Shown in pieces: positions 13,001 to 26,900 of a stretch of 64,000 nucleotides of DNA. How positions within the stretch are numbered: position 1 is the first letter of the stretch; the number at the start of each line of letters is the position of its first letter. A program made the translations under genes and the position numbers. The stretch is taken from the NCBI RefSeq assembly GCF_027942865.1, contig NC_134515.1, positions 32,739,449 to 32,803,448 of the forward strand. Reading direction: 5' to 3'. Under the pieces are notes generated by a model. The model searched no databases. It saw nothing but the letters and a program-made list of their open reading frames with translations, and was not told where the DNA came from. The stretch is from Odontesthes bonariensis. Its lineage: Eukaryota; Chordata; Actinopteri; Atheriniformes; Atherinopsidae.

Positions 13001-16000
13001 AGTTTTGGGCAGGAATGACGCATAGCGGCTGGGGGGGATGGGTTTTGGTGGATGCCTCCAATTTCTGCCATCAGTAATTTCTAGTTTGGCCCGACTCAAA
13101 GAAATGGCCTCAGACTAAAGTAACTTTGCATCCCCTTTTCATGTTTTCATTCTTACTGGCAACTTTGAAATTAATGTTTTAAAACGTATAAGAAGATAGG
13201 GCACTGGCAGAACAACTTTCAGTAAGTTTTGAAATATAACCCCACATCAGAAAAAGTTTAGACAGTATGAGCAATACAAAAAATTTAAAACTAGGTAAAT
13301 AGTTTTACCGTGACTTTAATTTCATTACAGTCAGTATGAACCTGGCTCTTGAACTTGGAGCTGATAACAGTCTGGGGGATCCTTTGCTCCAGAGCACACT
13401 GCGTCCATTTCTTCCAAATAAGATCTGTAACACTGATTGGTCTGACCCGACTATGTCTTTCTACTGTGTGATTGTCTATCAGGACAAAGTTAACAAGAGG
13501 CTTCTTTATACTTAATCAGATAAAGTTTGTTGTGCAGTGTTTGTTTGAGGGATTGGATATTGTGGGTGCCCAGCTTAGGTTTGTGCCCCTGCCCTTCACA
13601 CACCGAAATGCTTTCAGATTGCTTACATTATTGAATGATATTTAGCACTCTGTTAAATAATTCTGTACATTTTTTCTTAATTTCCTTTGCTGTTTTTGTA
13701 CCACATCATTAGTACAATCACCTGTTGACATCACCTTTTTTAAACAACATCCTTGTCTTCATCTCTGGTTCTAAACTGCCCCTGTCCCAACCTTTTCTTA
13801 GAATGTGTTCCAAGTCTGGAATACAAAAATGGTCGTTTAATAACAAATAAAGCAGACAAGATGAAGCATGAAACATCTGAGGTTCATATTGACTGTAGGA
13901 AAAAAAAAGGTCAAAGTAAAATTAGAATGATCTTTTTTGTTTGAATTTAATTTATATTTGCATTTTCTGTATTTCACAGCTTTTTTGTGATGGGGTTTGT
14001 ATAATTTTAGCAATATGTGCAATCACTGCTGAAGAAAGTTGTCAAGGACCTGGCTTATTTTTTGTTGCCCCCTAGAGGTGAAAGTTTGTTCATCTTGCTT
14101 CAGTAGCACTCTTTTCTCCCAGGCTCCTGCTTCTTGCGGACTGACCAGCTGGACGGAGAGACAGACTGGAAACTGCGCCTCCCTGTGGCCTGCACACAGA
14201 GGCTGCCAACAGCTGCCGTGAGTCATCACAAATAGATGGGGAGGGTTGTAAGGATGTAGGAAAAAAGTTGATAATTACACCATTTTTGTGTCTTGTCCTT
14301 TTTCAGCTCATAAAAACAGGATGACTTGTGCATGCAAACTCTGTCTTTCATTTGGACAAAGTGGTAATTTAAGTCAAGTGGTGGGTGGCCAGCACATCAA
14401 AGAATGTCAAAACTAAAAGGTTGAAGAGTCACTCTGCAGGCCTTAACTTTTAGAAGAGGTTTTGCTGTATTTGACCAGTTTAGCGCAAACTGCATCACAC
14501 TGAAAACGGCGGAATGAATGAGGACTGAAGGAATGAATTTGCAGGAATTATTACCTTTATATTACCAAAGAGTAAGATGTTTTATCAAATGTTATAAGCA
14601 CAGATGAAAAGGCTTATACTTCTTGCTATCAACAAAAAAGTTGGTAACTCACAATAATTGTATATGTTTTATATGTTTGTTTGTTTTTTTAAGTATAAGT
14701 GTTTAAAAAAACTTCTTGAATATGAATATATCCTTGTTTTCCTTTTCTCTTTAGGACTGTGGATGAAATGTTTTTAGATTTTGAATTGTTGGTCAAGGGG
14801 GAAACCAGACACTTCACTTGACAATGTTTCCATTAATTCCTGTCATCTCATGTGCAGTTTGTTCATTGACTGGTATCAAGCAGGTTTCACAGCATAAAAT
14901 GTAAAATCCTTGATAAAACACTGTTGGTATTTAAATGTTGAATTTTTGCATGGAAACATTTGGCACTGTAGAGAAAAAAAATGTATATATTTTGATACTT
15001 TTTAACATGAACTTAAAAAATTAGAAAAAGCAATAAATATTGCACAAGCCTGGACACCCTTTTAACTTCTTAGAACTCTATGAACTCACTGGGAATTGCG
15101 GGGCTTGATTGCTCTTTTCATCTATCTGATCCTAAACCTTGCTCTCATTGTTACACAGGACCTTCTCCAAATCAGATCGTATGTGTATGCAGAAGAGCCA
15201 AACATTGATATTCATAACTTTATTGGAACTTTCACTAGGGTGAGTGCTTACAATATATCAAACATTTTTTATATTGACATAACAATTCACAATGTAGGTC
15301 TAAAGGATGGATAAGCAGCTTTACTTTCAGAGTCATGTGAGCAGCCTAATATTTCTGAAGCATGTCTTGAATGAATACTGATAGATATCAGTCCAGAGTA
15401 CAGTAGCATTAGGTAAACCATGCAGAAAGAGAAAGGAACATCTGTGTCTTTTACCTCTTTCAAAGATCACTCTTTTTCCTTGCTACTTTGTGCAAAACCA
15501 TACAAATACAATTAAAAGTGCTCAACAATCAGTTTCAGTTCAAAAGATCATTTTGATGGATAATGCACTGAATGTGACCATGTTGAATTTTTTTCAACAT
15601 GGTTTTCAACATTTTTATTCTCATACTAAATCTGATTCATCAAAAACAAATGTCACAACTCCCTCCCAGGGAGCGATTTATTGAAAATATTTTTACTGTA
15701 GTAGTAATAATCTGGCAAACCCATTTTGTATTCAGTGTGTATTCAATTGTGTGGATGACTAAATTCATTTCCAGCAAAATGCTTTACAAATAGAATGTGA
15801 TCTAAAAGGAATAACACAAGAGTCCCTATTTAACTTAATTTTCTTCATTGCTTGTTTTTATTGAGTTTTATAAGACAGGCAACAGATTTTGCTGTCTAAA
15901 AAGAAATTAAAGTGATTTAAGGCATCCTTCCTGCTACTGATTTTCAATTATTAAAGCGTCAGTAGCAAATCATGTTTTAAATACCCAAGTGATGCACCAT

Positions 16001-17935
16001 TTCACTAAAATTGTATTCTTCCTATTCATAACATTTAAAACCCAAACATGTTTTTTTTTTTTTTTTTTTAATCAGAACTCTTTTTATTTCTATTTCCCTC
16101 CCTATGCTACTTTTCTTGCACCAGGTCTCAAAAATCTGGCAAGAACATTAATATGAAAGGCACTTGAATTGCAAAACCCCTGATTAATATAGACAGGAAT
16201 TACCTGACATCATTCAACATTCTGTATATTTGTCTTATCAACTGTTACAGGAGGATGGAGACCCACCAGTTAATGAAAGTCTCAGCATTGAGAACACCCT
16301 GTGGGCCAGCACTGTTGTTGCCTCTGGTAAATGTCCGACTGGAGGTGCACCCATAAAGCTGCTAATATCCAGGAAGTGACCAGGACCAGTCTTTGCTTTA
16401 CTGAGGCATTCTTTCCTTTGTAACTGTTAATCTGATAACTTGTCCAACTAAACATACACTAAAAAAATAATTAGGCAGACCAACGCTGTGCTCATTTATA
16501 GATAGCTTTGGGAAAGTTAACCATAATTGTAGAAAAAAGTGTCTTTCTTCTGCTGGAGAGTAAATCCATTTTAACCCACAAGAACATGTGTTATCAATTA
16601 TGCAATTAGAAATCTGACATTCTTCATTTGAAAATGTCTCTTCATGTCAGGATTATAAGTCTGGAAAAGATCTTTCTGACATACTATGGTTTATGTTGTA
16701 GCTTTATTATAGTGACCTGAGGCAGTTTTTGGTCTTTTCCTCTCCTTCACCGCAGGCACAGTGGTGGGGGTAGTGATTTACACAGGCAAGGAACTGCGCA
16801 GTGTCATGAACACCTCCAACCCAAGGCACAAGGTACAGTGGAGTGGACAAGAGCTTTAGCAGCAACATCTGATCATTGAGTTTCATAAAGGTGTATTGTT
16901 TGGATGTTTTTTGTGGATTTCTTCCTCCTTATTTGATGATTTGAATAATCAATTAGACTTTTAATTAGATCACATTGTTGGCTTTATTAGACCTATATAT
17001 TGCACATACACAGATCTTTTGTGCTGACGTTCATTTGACTCAAAATGTTTGCCTTCATTGCTCCTGATAGGTGGGTTTATTTGACCTGGAGGTGAACTGT
17101 TTGACGAAGATCTTGTTTGGTGCCCTGGTTGTGGTGTCGCTGGTCATGGTGGCCCTCCAGCACTTTGCTGGCCGTTGGTACCTCCAGATCTTTCGTTTTT
17201 TGCTTCTCTTCTCTCACATTGTGCCCATTAGGTAAGACTTGAGATTCTCTTATTTACAATCTGCAGTGTTATATTTTATGTTTTATGTAAGGAGATAAAA
17301 ATGACATGTTTTGTTATTTGATGCAGTTTGCGAGTCAATCTGGATATGGGAAAGATGGTTTTCAGTTGGATGATTAAGAAAGACTCCAAAATCCCAGGGA
17401 CGGTGGTGAGGGCAAGTACCATACCTGAACAGCTTGGGCGGATCTCTTACCTGCTGACCGACAAAACAGGTTACACTCCACACATATTGCTGTATGACCA
17501 AAAGCACCACTGAGGGCAGCAGGTTTAGCTCTAAATTAAGAGGTTATAGCACAGAGTTTAGTTGTTTTCTTTCCTGGGGGTGCTGCTGTGTGGTGGGGGT
17601 CTCTGCTCCAAGAGACCTGCGAGTTATTGGATTCTTAAATCATAAAAAAAAGCAAAGTCTCTCATCCATACACACATTTAGAGCCTAACAGCTCCACCAC
17701 TGCACTTCCTCAGGCGTAAGGTGTTACATGTCAGATTTACAGCTCTCTCTCCCAATAAAATGATCAGCCATTTCCACATTCAGAGTGCGATTAGGCCAGT
17801 GGGGTCTGCAGGTCAGGGTAATGTGTGTGCGTGCCCCTGAAGTCTTTTTGATATACTGGCAAAAAATGCTTTTAAAGTAAGTGTGAGGATGCAGAGCTTG
17901 TATGTCGTGTCAAAGGCTTCAGGCTTCCCTAATAT

Positions 17936-17970
<35 letters not shown>

Positions 17971-20900
17971 ACCTACTATGTACCCTTTACCAGGTACTCT
18001 TACTCAAAATGAAATGGTGTTCAGGCGCCTCCATCTTGGAACTGTGGCATATGGGATGGACTCTATGGATGAAGTACAGAGCCACGTGTTTAGCGCCTAT
18101 ACACAGGTAAAAAAAACATCTGTGAAGCCATGCAATGCTGTGTGTCTTTTTAAAGAAGAAAAGTGACTAAAAATAAACTAAATTACAATATTTATGAAGA
18201 AGAAAAAATGTTTTGTATTTCCAACAGTTTGGGAAGGGATCAAATAAACAGACATGAGCATTGTTTGAAGTAACATATCAGTTTGCATTGATTGTTTGCT
18301 TGAATGCTTCCTGACCTCATATGACACTCTTTGTCCCCTTGACATCAGAGGTTAGAGAAGCAGGAAATAGGATCAGCCCACAAGTGAAGCACTGACAGGA
18401 CTTCTTTAATGACACTACCATTAACCCCTGGGACACAGCCTTCTAAAAATAGTGCAAAAACAAATGATTTATATTTACTCTAAACAGCTGGTTATGTTTA
18501 CAGGCCACTATCACCACAACTACTGAAGTGTCACTAGTGTTGGGTGAAATAATACCCCTCTTTTATAGAAATCCTGACAAATAGTAAAAGTGTCCCAGTG
18601 GAGGAGACTGTTGTCTAACCCTTCAGATTACTCTATACCCTCCTAGTGATCACAGTACCTTCTGCAATTGTCTGCAGCCCAATCATGACCTTCCAGCCTC
18701 CAGGGCTCCAGCGGCCACTAAGGTCCGAAAGACCATCAGCAGTAGAGTTCATGAGGCTGTGAAGGCCATCGCACTGGTGCACAATGTGACGCCCGTATAC
18801 GAATCCAACGGTGTGACAGACCAGGCAGAGGCTGAGCAGCACTATGAGGACACATGCAGGGTCTACCAGGCATCCAGCCCAGATGAGGTATGAAGTGGAC
18901 ACAGAACCATTAACCTGTACTCCCATCTTTACAGACACTCTTGTATTTCTTATTCTTTATTGACTGAGTGAAAAAAAAAAATGTTGCTGATAACTAAGAT
19001 GAAATATATTCTAATCTTGGTTTGAATTCCAATGAAACAATTTAAATGTTAGGTGTAAAACACATATATCTTCAGTGATTTAAAGTCCCTCCCAAATGTA
19101 TGTTTTAGGTATTGTTACTTCATCTTAGGTGTTTAAGCTTCATCAAAAAAAGGATGTGTGAATACAAAGTGCTAAAAAATTAAACAATAACAAAATAAGC
19201 TGCTGTGAGACATAACCAACGAAATAGAATTCAGTTGGTTATGTCAAAGTAAACACTCTCATATGCACATGTAAGTCATCATACTGTATATGGAGATCTT
19301 TCCGCTTTAAATTTTGACTACTTAAACATTTGGTCAACGCCGGAGTGTTTTTTGTCAGTGAAGGCCATTATCGTGTCTTTTTTTTCTTTATTTCTGGAAG
19401 GGATACCATTATACAAAGTTGTATTCCAGAGTTATGTCCTTGAATTCGACTTGATCCATTTCCTGCTTTATAAATACGGATTTCCTTAATGTGTTCCCCA
19501 GCTCATTGCACTTATCCTTCTGATTTTCCTCTTTGATAGCACATTTCATATAGCCCAGTATTATGTGGTAAAATTAAAGAACTAAACCAGGATGAATGGT
19601 TTATATTGCCAGTAGGAAATTGGCCTTTTTTAAAAAAAAAAAATTTTTAAACATCCCAACTGCCTAATACTCTTGTTTTTAAATTTCTGAGAACTAAAAG
19701 GGGTATTTTGTTGGTTTAATACAATCTAGACAGATACAGTTGGTTTAACTGCAGCCTCAGGAAGTCCTAAAATAGATCTGGGTTTAATTGTGGGTACATT
19801 GGACAGAATGTCAGCGACTATTGAATGCAAGATTTTTACTACACTATACCTCTTTGACTTTGCAAATTTTAAACAATAGTTTATGCTCCTCATTTATATA
19901 ATCTAAAATAACCTTGTGCATATTTTACATTTAAAATGCTTAATGTCTGATTTAGTTCACAAGGGACGGTTAATATCTTACCCACTTTGTTTTTCAGCTG
20001 TTGGAAAAACTTCTCAACTCGACAGTGCCTCTGAGTCATGCTAGCTAGTCACAGCATTAATCAGCTCAGTTCGTAACATTCGGCCTAAATGCTGCTTTTA
20101 TATGATTGTGCTATTGTTGCAGACACCCGATCCAAGAATTCTCCCAATGTGAATATTTCTAGATTGTGTAAATAAGCTTCATACTTTCTAACATAGATGA
20201 CAAGTTGCAAAATAGTCAGAGCTTTACTGATGTGTATTGTCAGACTACATGGCACATGTGTGCAAAAGAAGTAATTTTGGAACAAACTTTTTTTTTTAAT
20301 TAGAGTTGGATCATGGTAATCGATCTTGTTTATCTCATCCGTGTCCGTTTGGCCCCTTTGCTATTTGTCCTGTCGGTAGATGGATGATGAATTGGCTCTC
20401 TGATCCAGGTTCTGCTCTGGAAGTTATTGGGCAATGCTACTGCCCCCTACACATCCCCCCACCCACACATGCTATTATTATATAAATGGATGAGGTTTGT
20501 TGTGTCCCTCAGAAAGGATCGAACAGAAACAATGTTTTCATTTCAGAAATGGACATCCTCCCATTTTTTTTAATCAATAGCCTTAAGTGCTGAAAATGCT
20601 TGAGCTATTGATCAAGACTGAATTGTCACTGTGCTCTCTGACATCCCACTCTTTCTTCAAAGTGGACTTGATTGTTTCTTGCAAAATTGGAACATCATGT
20701 TGACATAAGGCTTTTTGCCATGAGAATAATAAAAAAAAATCTAAGCAGTGGTAATTTTTTTACCATTCCTGTGTTCTCCTCCTAAAAATTTCAGAGTCAA
20801 CAGTTACATAAAATACTGAAGCCTATCCACCTTTTTTCCTCTATATGCGGTGTTAGTGTTTTATTCTGATGGTCTTCTAAAGCCCTTCTTTATGGTGGTG

Positions 20901-23900
20901 ATAGGTGTCGCTGGTGCAGTGGACTGAGAGTGTTGGGTTGACTCTAGTAGGAAGAGACCAGTCCTCTATGCAGCTGCGGACACCTACTGGCCAAATACTG
21001 AACTTCACGATCCTTCAGATATTTCCCTTCACCTATGAGAGCAAGAGGATGGGCATTATAGTGCGAGTGAGTTAAATTATTTTTGCATAATACTTTCCTC
21101 TGTTAGCATTTGCTGTTGTCAGTTTTACTTTAGTATGTGCCGCTAAAGAATTGCACAGGTTTTGTATTTTCCCCATTACCTAAATATTACTTTGAGCTAC
21201 TATCAATATTGATCATTAACAGTTGTTCAGTCGTACTTAATATTGGTTTGAACAGAAAAAGTAAAATGCAATTGTATAAAAGCATGTTATCTGAGAAAAA
21301 CCTCACCTTATGACCTATGACTAACTCTGATGACTAACAATTTTTTTGTTGGCTGAGTAACTCAGGAAGCCTGGGATTTTAAAATTTGACTAGACTTCCT
21401 TATGACAATATTTTTAAAGCTATTTCAAATACCAAATAGGTTTTGCATTTCTAGCCAACACACAATCATAGATGGGTGTTGTATACTTTGGCTCACATGA
21501 GTATGGAGAGAAACATTGCTCTGTGATGAGTGAAACATTTGTCAGGTATTTTTTACGCTATTTTCTAGGATGAATCGACTGGAGAGATAACTTTCTACAT
21601 GAAGGGTGCTGATGTGGTGATGGCAGGCATCGTCCAGTACAATGACTGGCTGGAAGAGGAGGTACATTTCTCTTTATCACAAGAAATGACTGCAGACATT
21701 GTGATATTAATATTTGAAATAACTCTAGGACTAATTAACTGTTGATTACAAATGTTGTTTTCTGTTTCCCAGTGTGGAAACATGGCGAGGGAAGGTTTGA
21801 GGGTCCTTGTGGTCTCCAAAAAGTCACTGACAGAGGAACAGTATCAAGATTTTGAGGTAAGCATACAAAACAAGCTAATGCTGAGCTGAGGGCTGGGTCT
21901 AATATCCATGCTCTACTATAAGAAGGTAGTTGTCTGACCTGTGTTTTCTCTACAGCTTAAAACAGCTAAAGAAACCAACATTGTGATAGATATCTTTCAT
22001 GCTGCAGTTACATCTAACATCTGCTGACTGACAAACAGTGCAAATGCAGATTGATATTTTGGGAAGACAAGTGTTTCTAAATGTCAAAGTGTGTTATTTG
22101 GTAATCAGACTGACCTCTGACCTCCCTCCAGCCCTTCCACCCCACCCTCCCACACACACAAGGCTTAACTCATTGTTTGAGCAGGGCAGGGCTGACTCCC
22201 CTGCAGTTGTTAGCCCCAGGCACATTACTGAAGTGTATAATTGAGTGAGCAGAGCTGGTGGGCAGCAGTGAGTCACCAACTGAGTCACACACAGAGTTTG
22301 TGTTCCTGTATGAGTCACTCGCAGATTGTTTTTGCTTTATCTCACTCACAACTTGCCCTGGAGCTGGAGCACTGAAGATGGGCGTTTACCAATTGATTAT
22401 GTCTCTTCTGTGCGTTCAGCTTTGTAAAAATTTGTAGCTTTTAAAAATGGGGGGAAGCTATTCCTGAAATGTGCAATTTATATGAAAACTTATTTTATTA
22501 AGAATTTGCATTATTTTTTAGATGGTACACACATATGAACAGGAAGTTAAGTATTTATCTAGTGTGCTAAAATTAGAAAAATGATACATACTGTAGAGTC
22601 TGGTATCTGGTGTTGGCTTCAATTATTTTCTGTTCAGTTTGTCATGACCTCCACAGCTGGTGCACAGATTTATATATTTTTGTTTGTTCCTGATCTTTTC
22701 TCTTCCTTGGTCTTGCAGTTATTCTACCATATTTTTTGTAATCTCTAATCTCTCACATATAATATCCTTATACCTGTTCTGCTCCCCAGGCACGCTATGT
22801 CCAAGCCAAGCTCAGTGTCCATGACCGCTCCCTGAAAGTGGCCACAGTGATTGAGAGCCTGGAGATGGAGATGGAGTTGTTGTGTCTGACTGGGGTGGAG
22901 GACCAACTCCAGACTGATGTCAGGCCCACCCTAGAGATCCTACGCAATGCAGGCATCAAGGTCTGGGTTGTGGGCGGAGGGTGACCATATAGACAACAGA
23001 ACATAGAAACAAAACAGGGACATGTGGTTTTCATATTTACCTGCATCAATAAAATTTGTTCAAGTGTCTACTGTTGTCATAAAACTGAGACAGAAGATTT
23101 TAGATGTTTGCCTGTGAAATTTCTACATGAATGAAATTTCATTTTCTCTGCCCATGTTTTTTTGGAGAAAAGAAATTGTATATTTGTATGTACACACATA
23201 TACATTATATATGTATACATAATGTATATGTGTGTATATACACATATGTGTATGTTTCAGTTTGTTTCAGGGAAACTGATTGTCTGGAAATGTATGATTC
23301 TGCTGAATCTTGACTTGAATATTTTCATACTGTGAGTAGCAGAAATCAAATTCAGATCATCAGCCTTGACTTTTAATCTCATTATTCAAGATGATATTTT
23401 GTCATAATCAGGCAGCAAGAGCTTGTTTAGTGGAACTGTTTGTCCATTTCACCGTTTTTCCATTTAAGCGACAGTTTTTAAAGGCTAGCATTAAAAACTG
23501 TCGCTTAAATGGACAAACAGTGAAACCCAATGTTAATGAAGCCATTATGTGATGCAATTTTGACTGTAGTACAGTATCAAGTGAGTTTTGACTAGTAAAA
23601 ACCTGTCCCTTTTTAGACAAAAATGCTCATGGTGCAGTGACAACCAGGAACAGTTCAACGCATGACCTGCAAAGATACTGTCTCAGCCTCTAAAATGCTA
23701 GCCTTTAAAAACTGTCGCTTAAATGGCTACTTTTCACCTAAGTTAACTATTTCAGTAATGGTGGAACAGCTGATGGTGCATTCATGAAAAAATAAGAGAT
23801 TTGTCAGATTTCCTTGTCAGGATAGAGATGAATTGACTCGATACATTGACTCAGAGCTGAAATTCTCTTCAAATCTCAATCGCTAAATGAGATTCAATAG

Positions 23901-26900
23901 ACCCCAAACAAAGTGTCAAGGTTGTGTTTTTTAGAGTTGTTCAGTTTAAAATATCTTATGACACCTAAATATATGTCCTGAAGCACAGAAGATGTCACCT
24001 TCAGAATTTGTCCCCCTTAAGTTAGATGGGTACTGAGTTGATAAAACCTTATAATACACAGTCAAGTGGGTGTTTTTTTTTTCTTTGGTTGATTAGTGTT
24101 TCAACTGTGAAATTTAATGTAGTGGAATTCCTTATCATACATATGTACATACTGCGTTTTATAAATTGACATTTTCTTTCGACTACATTTTTTTTTCTGC
24201 TTTTTTGAGTAGGTTTGGATGCTGACAGGAGACAAACTTGAAACTGCCACATGCACTGCTAAAAACGCTCATCTGATCACCCGCAACCAGGACATCCATA
24301 TCTTCAGACCAGTAAGTGCAGAACAAGGACCTTTCTTGTTCTTATGTCCAAACTATAGCCCATATGAAGTGAGTTACAGTTGTTTTACCATCAAGCTCAT
24401 CTCGGTCCAGTTTCCATTTTTCTGACTGTCATTTCACGGGCACCATGCTTTCTGACCAAGGCCGATTACCTAGTGGTCATACAGCCCAACACACTATGCA
24501 TGCAGCCCAAGCCAGCATCCACAGCTGAATAAATCTCCTCCCACCAGTAAAAGTATCCAAGCCACTGTCAGAAAGAACAAACAGCTTTTCGCTCAAACAG
24601 AAAGGAGAAACCAGCTGAACCACTCCCAGAGGGAACATGCAAAGGGCTCATTTCCTAATTTGTTTTGCAGGTTTCAGGCTCTTTAGCTGCTTTGATAGTC
24701 CCCCGTTTGCCTTCCCATCTGGAGCCATGCCAGAGTAGAAGGAGCGCCTGCCATATAGGAAGGTTACAACTTGCGTACAACTGTGGTTACTGGAAGAGAA
24801 TAACAATGGTTGGCACAGCTTGAAAACTTCTGTCCCAGCGGACAGGGGACTGCTGACTAGGCCGACAACGCATACATCTGGATTAGTTTCCTGGTGGCAA
24901 CCAATGGCCTGATCTGGATTGACGTATGAATAGTCAGCAGTTGAAGGATATTCATGCCAGAGTGTGGCTCTTGTTGACACATTAACACCATGTCTTGTCA
25001 ATGCTGCATTTTTGGACAGTTTGGATGTCTATATTTGAACCTGACAAAATTGTTAGGAATTTTTTAAGCAGTATATTTTCCTTCTTGCTATTTTCCCTCT
25101 CAAAATTTTATTTAGCTTTTATTCTGACTCAAACTATTAAGCTTTTATGAGCAGTAAGCAAATATTTGAAAAGTGATGTGTAAAACACTATCATCAAAGG
25201 GCACTTATTTGTTAATAACATTATCAGTCTCCTAAAAATACAGTCTTCAATTAGGTGGGCAATAATATTACTGACCCTCAGCAAAATATATGTTATAGTT
25301 TTTCAAAAGTATTGTTTGAAGTGATGTATTCAGCAAATTAAATACAAAACTAGTTACATTTTTTTGTAAATATTTTTCTAATACATCTGAGAATATTTTT
25401 GTCTGGTGTGATTTATAATATTGGACCTCAGGTCATTGTATTGAACAACAGTTGGGTCTGTGACTGTTCCAGTAATCTTTGCCAATCATAAGGCAATGAC
25501 TTGACATAATCATCATCATACAAATGTTTGTTTTCCTGTCTTCAGCCAAAAAAGTTATAGTTACATCCTCACGGTAGTTCACATAATTGTAAATTTCGTT
25601 TACATTTTGACTTGGACTCTTGGATAAACTGATTAGATATGGAATCACAATATTTTGCATGGACACTTCTTTTACCTAAATTCAAAGCTACAACTTGGTA
25701 AAGCCCCTTTCACAATGGCCAAAAAAACCTCAACATCTGTCTTTTGTCTGCATTGAGTCCAATGCCAGAAATGTGTGCCCTTTTTCTGCTGGACAGAAAC
25801 TCCTTCAACACCCACTAACGTCTGGCTTTTGAGTACAATGTGAAAGTGTTTTAATTGGCATTCAGTCCTGTGTCAAATGAGAGCGCAGGTTTTTATTAAC
25901 CTTAGTTGTGATCAGCATTGATGGGAACATAGAATCGGGGTGTACACACAAATTTTTCAATAAGGGTGCTGTAACTGGAACAACAAGACTGGACACAGCT
26001 CACATTACTTGACAGAAACGCACATTTAACGACCATAACTTCTGATAAAGGCTCTGAAACGGCAACAACTCATGGACTGATGTTTGTAAAACAGCTAGCA
26101 CCTCACTCTCAGTCGTGATGTTTGTGGCTGATGTTTGTGGTAAACTTGCCTAATTGTCACAGAAAATCATGATTATCTGATGTTTAAAACTTTTGTTTTT
26201 ATATGTATTGCACTCCACACAGCATATAGAATATAGTGTATTGCCATTATTTTATTATTCTTTATTATTCTGTACTTATAGGCTTCTCCCCTGGGAGGTA
26301 GTTTTAGTTGCTGGACTGATTCAGATTACACTGTACCCACAATGATAAACATGCTACTACTGGTGACTGGAAAGAATACAATTGTCTTGTTTTAACAGAT
26401 TTACCCACATTTGATAAACCAGTTCAGTCACACTTATTTTGGTGTGAAAATGGCAGTAAAGCGCTATTTTCTCAACTCCAGCTCTAGCAGTCTTACAAAC
26501 GTAAAATCATGTGTACATGCTCATGTTTGCTGAGTGTGCCGCACTCAGGATTGGGGCTGTAATTCTAGCTCGACTTGATCTGTAACCCTCCTCTTGATGA
26601 AAGAAAAATATTCAGCTCAACATTTTGTTATTCATTAGAGATTTCCTATCAGTTTCTATTGAAGTAGTTGTATGTTGGCAGCATTTTGTTTGCTATAACG
26701 TTAGCCAACTTTGCAGCTGGAGGGAAACTAGCTGATAAACTTGTGTCCGATTTATAAAAAAAACAAAAAAAAAACAGGGCAAGGAACAGGCAGTCTGACA
26801 GATGGTTATCCCTGAGAAGTTTTCTTTGTATATTTTCTTTTTTTGTGTATACGCTTGCATATGCGTCCGTTTCAAAATGTGGTTTGCTTTGCCATAGGTG

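Larger units (their letters stand above)
10428..20904 (+). other. atp9a: atp9a introns 4-14, no recognised content
   Basis: Between the listed exons these introns hold homopolymer runs (T at about 16051-16069 and 17938-17966) and a GACTGACT stretch near 12120. I recognise no exon, RNA gene or clear transposon in them. Confidence 0.5.

Noticed and set aside
18633..18938. 101-codon minus-strand frame
   Set aside because: Exact antisense shadow of atp9a exon 14.
24648..25001. 117-codon minus-strand open frame in atp9a intron 19
   Set aside because: No recognisable domain, no splice or promoter context, and composition like the surrounding intron; best read as chance or part of an unrecognised repeat.
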